Shown: one piece after another, positions 1 to 5,195 of the stretch
Position numbering within the stretch: the stretch's first letter is position 1
Layout of the letters: each line of letters starts with the position of its first letter
Assembly: GCA_947500275.1 (NCBI GenBank)
Contig: CANMSW010000130.1
Coordinates: 1 to 6,616 of the forward strand
Origin: Bacteriovoracaceae bacterium
GTDB taxonomy: Bacteria; Bdellovibrionota; UBA1018
Reading direction: 5' to 3'
Length of the DNA stretch: 6,616 bases
Notes under the pieces: model-generated
The model's input: only the letters and a program-made list of their open reading frames with translations
Told to the model about the DNA's origin: nothing
Databases searched by the model: none
Translations under genes and position numbers: made by a program

Positions 1-381
1 ACCCCGAACCGCTCGGAGGCCGAAGCCCTCACTGGGATTAAAATTGTGGACGGCGCGACGCTTTCTGAGGCCGGGCATCGCATTCTCTCGGGGACCGATG
101 CACCCCATGTCGTGGTCACGCTTGGAAAAGACGGGATGGCCATCTTTGAGCGGGGTCGATTTGAAGCGGAGATCATCCCCACGTTTGCGCGGGAAGTTTA
201 CGACGTCTCTGGGGCAGGGGATACGGTGATATCCATGTTGACTCTCGCCTTGACGGTGGGTTCTTCGGTGCATGAAGCAACGGTTCTTGGGAATCTCGCC
301 GCAGGTGTTGTAGTCGGAAAACGAGGGACGGCGACGGTGACCCCGGAAGAAATTTTGGAGTACGCGGAATCTCTTCGCTAA
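1..381 (+). CDS. hldA: D-glycero-beta-D-manno-heptose-7-phosphate kinase, PfkB family (3' end only)
   Basis: This is the last 126 codons of a PfkB/ribokinase-family sugar kinase, open at the window's left edge. The visible part begins TPNRSEAEALTG, like the TPN-x-SE segment of HldE/RfaE kinase domains. It carries the PfkB signature DVSGAGDT at about 202-225, whose Asp (codon 220-222) should be the catalytic base. It then has the AAGVVVGKRGTATVT stretch typical of RfaE domain I. In that family the enzyme phosphorylates heptose 7-phosphate at C1 in the cytoplasm, on the ADP-heptose route to LPS inner core. The protein stops right after the kinase domain, so the nucleotidyltransferase fused in enterobacterial HldE must be a separate gene if present. 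Roughly 190 N-terminal residues are missing by comparison with HldE. A GTG at 46 lies inside the domain and is not the start. Assignment to the heptose kinase rather than another PfkB member rests on motif similarity. Confidence 0.85.
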   Translation, partial: TPNRSEAEALTGIKIVDGATLSEAGHRILSGTDAPHVVVTLGKDGMAIFERGRFEAEIIPTFAREVYDVSGAGDTVISMLTLALTVGSSVHEATVLGNLAAGVVVGKRGTATVTPEEILEYAESLR

Positions 382-575
382 TTCGCAGGTTTCTGAAAAT
401 CAGTTCTTCCCTCTCATTAGGACTTGTTTTGGGAAGATTCTTTTGTAGCCTCGACTCTGAGTTTCCGCTTACCGATCGTGTGAAAGTTCGTCCTATTTCA
501 GGTGACCAACCAGCCGGCATAATACTCTTGATTCGCTGTGGGCTGTTCTCCATAGGGCCAAGGAAGGAATTGAAC
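382..575. other. 194-base gap between hldA and the PHP lipoprotein gene
   Basis: This gap holds no convincing gene. The downstream reading frame stays open back to a TTG at 429, but the residues encoded there show no family resemblance and precede a well-formed signal peptide, so they are treated as untranslated. A promoter for the downstream gene may lie here, because the gap is long and composition changes across it. An AT-rich stretch near 518-525 (CATAATAC) resembles a -10 box but lacks a good -35 partner. A tiny CTGA/TCAG hairpin (392-402 region) is too small to count as a terminator. Confidence 0.4.
561..567 (+). promoter_or_regulatory. Ribosome binding site that sets the PHP lipoprotein start
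   Basis: AGGAAGG lies 8 bases before a TTG at 576 and 11 before a GTG at 579. It is the only good Shine-Dalgarno match ahead of the signal peptide, and no ATG exists in this frame between here and the lipobox. It favours a start at 576 (or 579) over the upstream in-frame TTG at 429. Confidence 0.6.
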
Positions 576-2015
576 TTGGTGATTTCGTTTCGCGCACGTA
601 AATCAAAACTTGAATGGGCGCGGATTCTTTCGGCCTTGAGTTTCTTTTTCTCAATCTGTAGCTGCTCACAGTCCCCCTCATCTTCTCATTCTCTTCCATC
701 AGCCGAAGAACTAGGGGCCCCGGCCGGGGGCTATCGGCTTTATCGGGTGATCACCCATATGCATTCTCCCTACTCTTGGGATGCTTGTGATGGAGAGGGG
801 ATTTCCTCCCAAGGGGTGCTGAATGCGTCCTGTTTGCGTCATTTGCGCGATGCTCTTTGCGAGAATCGAATCGACTTCACGTTTTTGACTGATCACGTGG
901 ATAGGATGCAGGATTACGATTTCTCGTCGTTACTGCTCTATCAAGAAGGAGACACGCTCAGCGGAACAGCGGGAGTTGATCGGAATGCTTTGGGGAACTG
1001 CGAGAACGGTTTTTCTCCTCAGGTTTCCGTCGGTTTCGAGTCCCGTTTAATGGCGCTTGGGATGAGTCAGCACTTAAGCGATGATATTGATGAGCGCGGT
1101 GATCTTTATGAGGTTGAATCAGCTGAAATCGTGGGGCGATTGAGGGATGAGACCAGTGCCTTAGTCGCTATTCCTCATACCGAGAGTCGTTCAATCGAGT
1201 TGATTCAGGCGCTTGGACCCGATGTGATCGAGATTTACAATCTTCACGCGAACCTCTCGCCACTCATACGCGAACAAGATTTGGGTCTTCCTCCTTTAGA
1301 ACATCTGGGTTCAATTTTGACCTACCTTCTTGATCCTTGGGGCGAGCTCAACCCAGATTATGCTTTTCTACATTTTTTTGCTTGGCCCGGTGTCTATTTT
1401 GAAAAATGGGCAGCCTTAATAGCGAGTGGTCTCCAAGTGGGTGGAATCGTAGGAAGTGATTCACACGAGAACACGTTTCCGCAGAAATCATCTGACGGAG
1501 AGCGGGTGGATTCGCATCGTCGATTTCTTCGTTGGATTTCTAATCATGTGCTGGCAACGGAAGGAAGTTTGGAAACGATCCGATCCGCGCTGCGGGCAGG
1601 GCACTCGTGGATGGTGGTTGAAGCACTAGGGTCTCCGGTAGATTTTGATTTTACAGCAGAACGCTTGAGTGACTCTGTTTTTGCCTCGACGGGTGATACG
1701 ATATCGCTTGCGGGTGGGGAGCTGAGTTTCAACGTGGTTCGCCCTAGTTTACACAGTGATTCGCCTGGAGCAGAAAACTTTACACAGGATGATTTGATCC
1801 TACGTTTGATTCATGTGGGGAATGACGGAGTAGAGGAGCCGGTCGGGAGCGCGACGGGTTCGAGTCTCAATGTAATCGTTACAGAGGCGGGGAGTTATCG
1901 TGCGGAAGTCCGAATTGTTCCGCGGCACTTGAAACGGTATTTAGGTCAATTTCGCTCATTGGGGGAGACCTCGTATCCCTGGATTTTCACGAATTATATT
2001 CATGTGGAGCCCTGA
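576..2015 (+). CDS. PHP-superfamily metallohydrolase lipoprotein (CehA/McbA-like)
   Basis: This is a predicted 479-residue exported metal-dependent hydrolase. From the TTG start at 576, a basic n-region (RARKSK) leads into a hydrophobic core and the lipobox I-C-S-C, with lipidation expected at Cys30. A Ser-rich linker follows. The PHP metal-binding motifs are all present: THMHS (His61, His63), FLTDH (Asp106, His107), FES (Glu155), IPH (His201) and GSDSH (Asp295, His297). The C-terminal part (from about residue 340, AGHSWMVVEALGSP, to PWIFTNYIHV) resembles the beta-rich tail seen in CehA/McbA-type PHP proteins. The family hydrolyses phosphoesters or related bonds with bound metals; the substrate here is unknown. 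Ser at +2 after the lipid Cys is compatible with outer-membrane sorting under the enteric rule. The barrel gene follows 3 bases after the stop, so the two products may act together. Local GC is lower than in neighbouring genes. Confidence 0.8.
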   Translation: MVISFRARKSKLEWARILSALSFFFSICSCSQSPSSSHSLPSAEELGAPAGGYRLYRVITHMHSPYSWDACDGEGISSQGVLNASCLRHLRDALCENRIDFTFLTDHVDRMQDYDFSSLLLYQEGDTLSGTAGVDRNALGNCENGFSPQVSVGFESRLMALGMSQHLSDDIDERGDLYEVESAEIVGRLRDETSALVAIPHTESRSIELIQALGPDVIEIYNLHANLSPLIREQDLGLPPLEHLGSILTYLLDPWGELNPDYAFLHFFAWPGVYFEKWAALIASGLQVGGIVGSDSHENTFPQKSSDGERVDSHRRFLRWISNHVLATEGSLETIRSALRAGHSWMVVEALGSPVDFDFTAERLSDSVFASTGDTISLAGGELSFNVVRPSLHSDSPGAENFTQDDLILRLIHVGNDGVEEPVGSATGSSLNVIVTEAGSYRAEVRIVPRHLKRYLGQFRSLGETSYPWIFTNYIHVEP

Positions 2016-2018
2016 AGG

Positions 2019-2768
2019 ATGAGGTGCCTCTATTCGAATCTTCAGAGCCAGAAGTTGCCTCAGCCCTCTCGGAAAAAGCTTAGATCGTTGCGGACTGTGT
2101 ATATCACTGCAGCTAGTCTTGGTGCGCTTCTGACCTCCAATTTGGCATCGTCGGCGATTTTGAAACCAGAAGCTGCCCTTTCATTGCCTTCTGGGATGCA
2201 GGTAGGTGCCGAGTACGTTCCCGATTACGAATCTGAAAAGGGGTTGGCAGGTCTGCTGCACAGTGAAGACCTTCGCCCCTATTTAAAGGCGGGATGGCTA
2301 CCCTGGGCTTTTGGGGCGTTAGATCGTCCTACTCAATTAAATATTTGGGGCGTGGAGTTTGGGGCTCGTTGGTACCCATTTCAGCATCGAAGTTCTTTGA
2401 GCCCACTCCGGAGGCTCTTTCTGGGGACTGGAGTTGGGTGGCGCTGGATCCATCTGTCGATGAGTCTATCTGGTTTAGACCTAGGAGAGGGTGTTTCCCT
2501 TGAAGGCGGGGATATCGACTTTCAATCAGTCTATCTGCCTGTGAACTTAGGTTGGACCTGGTATGGAACGCGATCGTTCACTCTGTCCAGTGAGGTGGGT
2601 GCACAGGTTTCGATCTTCGGCTGGGCGGGCATTGCGATTCAAGGGGGGGGGGCCAATTTGTTTGTAGACGCTTCGCCCCTGGACCGTATCGCGGGCTTCA
2701 TGCTCCCTGCAGTGACGTTTCTGCGCGCGACTTGGTCCCTCGGGGGCGGGGAATCGACATCTCACTAA
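2019..2768 (+). CDS. Probable outer-membrane beta-barrel protein with G10 tract
   Basis: The gene encodes 249 residues and I do not recognise a family. The ATG at 2019 has GGAG (2006-2009) nine bases upstream, inside the end of the PHP gene, so translation is probably coupled. A long basic n-region (RKKLRSLR) precedes a hydrophobic segment and a probable cleavage site after SSA (residue 46). The mature part has many short stretches of alternating hydrophobic and polar residues rich in Gly, Trp and Tyr. Examples are NIWGVEFGARWYPF, FLGTGVGWRWIHLSMSLSGL, VYLPVNLGWTWYG, SFTLSSEVGAQVSIFGWAGI and a final PAVTFLRATWSLGG strand, as in small OmpA/OmpW-type barrels. Ten consecutive G (2643-2652) encode GlyGlyGly and could slip. 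As written the frame is intact, and barrel-like residues occur on both sides of the run. A soluble periplasmic beta protein is the alternative. Confidence 0.65.
   Translation: MRCLYSNLQSQKLPQPSRKKLRSLRTVYITAASLGALLTSNLASSAILKPEAALSLPSGMQVGAEYVPDYESEKGLAGLLHSEDLRPYLKAGWLPWAFGALDRPTQLNIWGVEFGARWYPFQHRSSLSPLRRLFLGTGVGWRWIHLSMSLSGLDLGEGVSLEGGDIDFQSVYLPVNLGWTWYGTRSFTLSSEVGAQVSIFGWAGIAIQGGGANLFVDASPLDRIAGFMLPAVTFLRATWSLGGGESTSH
2643..2652 (+). repeat. Homopolymeric G10 tract, possible phase-variation site
   Basis: This is an uninterrupted run of ten G within the barrel gene, read as GGG GGG GGG G(CC). Loss of one G would give a TAG stop at 2665-2667 and a 215-residue product. Gain of one G would keep reading to the TGA at 3020-3022 and give a 334-residue product. 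Such tracts act as on/off switches in surface-protein genes of several pathogens. Whether this one varies is inference, and miscounting of the homopolymer during sequencing is the main alternative. Confidence 0.55.
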
Positions 2769-2771
2769 GGC

Positions 2772-3197
2772 TCAGCGCTTTTGCCGGAGTCGATGAATTC
2801 GATCCCTCAACTCTTGGGAAACCTTGCCGGACTTCGGATCTTCGTCGCTTTCTCTTACGGCATCGTAGTCGTGCGCGTCTTCGTTCATCGGGCCTTCTTC
2901 CCCATGAACGAGGAGGTCGCAATCTTCAATCATCACCCGGCCAAAGGCGTTGTCGTCGATCGTTCGCGCGATGGTATCGAGGAAATCACGGGTTGAACGC
3001 TCTTTCCAGGTTTCTGGAATGACGGCTGCGAACCCGAAAACGGCGCGATCCAGGTCGTCGATATCAGCGACTTCCAGGGCAGAGATGTTGAACTTCTTCC
3101 GTAAAAGGGAAGTGAGCTCTTCGATTCGGCGCCTCTTGGCAGTGATATTTCCAATGCCCGTGCAGTCGATGACAATCCGTCCAGCAGCAATCCACAT
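2772..3197 (-). CDS. DUF503 (YlxP-like) protein with extended C-terminal tail
   Basis: The gene encodes 141 residues. Residues 1-95 fit DUF503: a first beta strand, a KRRRIEELTSLLRKKFNIS helix (residues 21-39) and ALEVADIDDLDRAVFGFAAV (residues 40-59), corresponding to the family's conserved EV-x-x-x-D-x-x-x-RA-x-x-G core. DUF503 proteins are small, usually about 95 residues, and often lie in the nusA-infB-rbfA cluster; their role is poorly defined. Here the gene follows ilvE instead. The extra tail is acidic at residues 96-122 and strongly basic at 123-141 (RDRIHRLRQKR). The start at 3197 is supported by a strong AAGGAGGA four bases upstream. The stop is 3 bases from the stop of the convergent barrel gene. 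Family assignment is firm, function is not. Confidence 0.8.
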   Translation of the reverse strand: MWIAAGRIVIDCTGIGNITAKRRRIEELTSLLRKKFNISALEVADIDDLDRAVFGFAAVIPETWKERSTRDFLDTIARTIDDNAFGRVMIEDCDLLVHGEEGPMNEDAHDYDAVRESDEDPKSGKVSQELRDRIHRLRQKR

Positions 3198-3263
3198 GAG
3201 GTCCTCCTTGACCGGAATGCGTTAACCGGGTTCCGCCGCCCTTGTGAGCGGGGATCTGTTCAC
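3198..3263 (-). other. 66-base spacer between ilvE and the DUF503 gene
   Basis: Apart from the DUF503 ribosome binding site, this spacer holds only weak 4-base-stem hairpins (CCGG/CCGG and CCGC/GCGG) with no U-run. No terminator and no clear promoter was seen, so read-through from ilvE is the simplest reading. Confidence 0.4.
3202..3209 (-). promoter_or_regulatory. Strong ribosome binding site for the DUF503 gene
   Basis: AAGGAGGA on the minus strand sits four bases before the ATG at 3197. It is a near-perfect Shine-Dalgarno sequence and the strongest in the window. It suggests efficient, independent translation initiation despite the 66-base gap to ilvE. Confidence 0.7.
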
Positions 3264-4217
3264 TCAGTGAATTTTGGTGAGCCAGTTCTTCGTGAACTCG
3301 AGTTCGAGTTCACCGGTCGTGATCGCTTTGAAGTCCTTCTGAAGCTTAGAAGCAACAGGACCGACTTTTCCGGCGTTCGCGCCTTTTCCAATCACACGTC
3401 CGTCGATTTCACGGATCGGGGTCACTTCGGCCGCAGTGCCGGTGAGGAAGACTTCATCGGCGCACCAGAGTTCATCGCGGGTGAAGCGGACTTCATTCAC
3501 GCTGAGCCCTTGATGACGAAGAACTTGCATAACGGATTGGCGGGTGATGCCGTTCAAGATCGAGTTGAGAGGAGTGGTTTTCACGACGCCATCTTTGACC
3601 ATGAACAAGTTCGCACCTGTGGCTTCAGTGAGATACCCTTCCGTATCCACCATCAAAGACTCGTCGACGCCGCTTTGGAGTGCTTCCTTCTTGGCGAGCA
3701 CGCTATTCACATAATGACCGCTGATTTTGCCTTTGGTCATCGTGGAGTTCACGTGGGGGCGAATGAAGCTGGAAACTCGCACGCGGGCGCCGGCTTGAAC
3801 GCTTTGAGCGCCCAAGTAAGCGGGCCAGATCCAGGCCAGGATGGCGAGCTCAACCGGAGGGTTTTCGCCTGGATAAATCCCCAGGGGGCCGTCCCCAATG
3901 AAGGCGATCGGGCGCAGATAACATTCATTGAATTGGTTGGCGCGGCAGATATCAATGCACGCTTGATTGATTTGTTCGAGAGTCCAGGGAAGTTCAAATC
4001 CCGCAATTTTGCAGCTTTCGATCAGTCGTTCGCTGTGCTCGGTTAAGCGAAAAACAGCGCCGCCTCCAGATTTTTGCGCATAGGCGCGGATGCCTTCGAA
4101 GGCTCCGACGCCGTAATGGAGCGTGTGTGTAAAAAGGCTGATCTTCGCCGATTCGGCAGGAAGAATTTTACCATTGAACCAAACCTGGGATCCGCGCTGC
4201 ATCTGGGACTTGCTCAT
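3264..4217 (-). CDS. ilvE: Branched-chain amino acid aminotransferase
   Basis: The gene encodes a 317-residue, full-length fold-type IV PLP aminotransferase, close to the 309 residues of E. coli IlvE. Class-IV landmarks occur in order. FNGKILP opens the N-terminus. FTHTLHYGVGAFEGIRAY (residues 29-46) follows, then YLRPIAFIG (100-108) and the Schiff-base lysine in KISGHYVNS (Lys164). EATGANLF carries the conserved Glu198, then come SILNGITRQSV (219-229) and FLTGTAAEVTPI (257-268). The enzyme swaps amino groups between glutamate and the keto acids of valine, leucine and isoleucine in the cytoplasm. The Asn usual after the Lys-x-x-Gly motif is His here, which I regard as family variation. The ATG at 4217 has a weak GGGGGT-type binding site upstream and lies 33 bases after the regulator's stop, consistent with one operon. 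A D-amino acid aminotransferase or ADC lyase is less likely, given the EGIRAY segment and length. Confidence 0.93.
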   Translation of the reverse strand: MSKSQMQRGSQVWFNGKILPAESAKISLFTHTLHYGVGAFEGIRAYAQKSGGGAVFRLTEHSERLIESCKIAGFELPWTLEQINQACIDICRANQFNECYLRPIAFIGDGPLGIYPGENPPVELAILAWIWPAYLGAQSVQAGARVRVSSFIRPHVNSTMTKGKISGHYVNSVLAKKEALQSGVDESLMVDTEGYLTEATGANLFMVKDGVVKTTPLNSILNGITRQSVMQVLRHQGLSVNEVRFTRDELWCADEVFLTGTAAEVTPIREIDGRVIGKGANAGKVGPVASKLQKDFKAITTGELELEFTKNWLTKIH

Positions 4218-4250
4218 AGGTGTTTTCTACCCCCGAGATTCCCAGGTGGG

Positions 4251-5195
4251 CTACGAATTTTTTTGATCAGCCCCCGGAGTTTTTGCGGGGACCTGAGTCG
4301 GAGTCGATGCCCAGGCTTCCAAAACATGAGGAGGAGCGAGTCGCCGGGAGGCCATCAGTTTAATGATTTCGGAGGCCGTTTCTTCGAGTGCTTTCCCGGT
4401 GACGTTGAAGACCGGCCAGCGGCGGTTTTTGCGGAATATTTCGTTCGCGTACTCGATCTCGTCGAGCACTTTGTCTGGATCCGCGTAGTTTCCGCCTCGT
4501 TCTTGCCCGAGCCGCTGCAGGCGCGCGCGGCGGATGGTGGCCAAGTCATCCGCATCGATGGTCAGCCCGATGATGCGGCGTTGGTCCAGGGCTTGGAGTT
4601 CCGGTGGAACTTCGAAACCATGAATCAAGGGAATGTTCGCAACTCGCCAGCCCTGGTGCGAGAGGTACATCGAGAGGGGAGTTTTTGAAGTGCGCGAAAT
4701 GCCCAGGATCACCAAGTCGGCTTTTTCTAGGCTCGTGAGGTCGCGGCCGTCGTCGTGTTGAATGGTGTACTCCATGGCGTCGATTCGCTTAAAATAGCTT
4801 TCGTTGACGTCATGAAGCAGACCGGCAATCGCGCGAGGTTGGTAGCCGAAATAGGAACCGAGCCCTACGAGAAGGGGGCCCAGGAGATCGACCGTAGGAA
4901 ATCCTTGGTCGCGTGCGCGGTTGACCAGAAGCTGGCGAAGCTGCGGTGACACGAGCGTCGAAATGACCAAGTCATGATTCTTAGCTGCATCGTCGCAGAT
5001 GGCGGTGATCTGCGTCTCGGTGCGGACGTTTTTGTATCGAGTGAAATACACGTCGTGGTTCGTGAACTGAACCATGGCCGCTTTGGTCATCAGGGCGGCT
5101 GTCTCACCCGTTCCGTCAGAGACCAAAATCACGCGCCGCGGAGGGGTAGGTGGCGGAGTCGGGGACGGAGTGGTTGTTTCAGGTGTTTTGCTCAT
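4251..5195 (-). CDS. Pyruvate,phosphate dikinase / PEP synthase regulatory protein (bifunctional kinase-phosphorylase)
   Basis: The gene encodes 314 residues of the DUF299/PDRP (PpsR) family. These cytoplasmic enzymes use ADP to phosphorylate an active-site Thr of PEP synthase or pyruvate,phosphate dikinase, inactivating it. They reverse this with inorganic phosphate, releasing pyrophosphate. Visible landmarks are VSDGTGETA (residues 25-33), KRIDAMEYTIQHDDG (136-150) and the P-loop GISRTSKTPLSMYL (165-178, Lys171). Next come IPLIHG (188-193), GLTID (210-214) and RRWPVFNVTGKALEETA (258-274). The core starts near residue 21, after a Pro/Thr-rich leader, and about 30 residues trail the core at the C-terminus, so the protein is longer than the usual 270 or so. 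The ATG at 5195 has AAGGAAG (5203-5209) seven bases upstream and overlaps the ampG stop as ATGA. The longer in-frame start at 5288 lies within ampG. Neither candidate target (ppsA or ppdK) is in the window, so which one it controls is unknown. Confidence 0.92.
   Translation of the reverse strand: MSKTPETTTPSPTPPPTPPRRVILVSDGTGETAALMTKAAMVQFTNHDVYFTRYKNVRTETQITAICDDAAKNHDLVISTLVSPQLRQLLVNRARDQGFPTVDLLGPLLVGLGSYFGYQPRAIAGLLHDVNESYFKRIDAMEYTIQHDDGRDLTSLEKADLVILGISRTSKTPLSMYLSHQGWRVANIPLIHGFEVPPELQALDQRRIIGLTIDADDLATIRRARLQRLGQERGGNYADPDKVLDEIEYANEIFRKNRRWPVFNVTGKALEETASEIIKLMASRRLAPPHVLEAWASTPTQVPAKTPGADQKNS

Noticed and set aside
518..525. CATAATAC as a -10 promoter box for the PHP gene
   Set aside because: No TTGACA-like element lies 16-18 bases upstream, so a sigma-70 promoter call is not supported.
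173..553. Minus-strand open frame of 126 codons covering the hldA end and the gap
   Set aside because: It is antisense to the conserved PfkB signature, with no homology signal.
429..575. Extending the PHP lipoprotein to an upstream TTG at 429
   Set aside because: This would bury the signal peptide about 49 residues inside the protein. The AGGAAGG at 561-567 points to 576 instead.
2732..3022. Plus-strand open frame of 96 codons at the convergent junction as a separate gene
   Set aside because: It starts inside the barrel gene without a ribosome site and is antisense to DUF503. It matters only as the read-through tail if the G tract gains a base.
3267..4046. Long plus-strand open frame of 259 codons opposite ilvE
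   Set aside because: It lies wholly antisense to a clear ilvE, has no recognisable domain, and its composition is that of a mirrored high-GC gene.
4269..4293. GC-rich hairpin in the last codons of the regulator (5-base perfect stem, extended by G-U pairs in the RNA) as a terminator
   Set aside because: On the minus strand it is followed by an A-run, not a U-run, so it is not an intrinsic terminator; ilvE starts 50 bases on.
4074..4688. Plus-strand open frame of 204 codons across the ilvE/regulator junction
   Set aside because: It is antisense to two well-supported genes, with no ribosome site or family resemblance.
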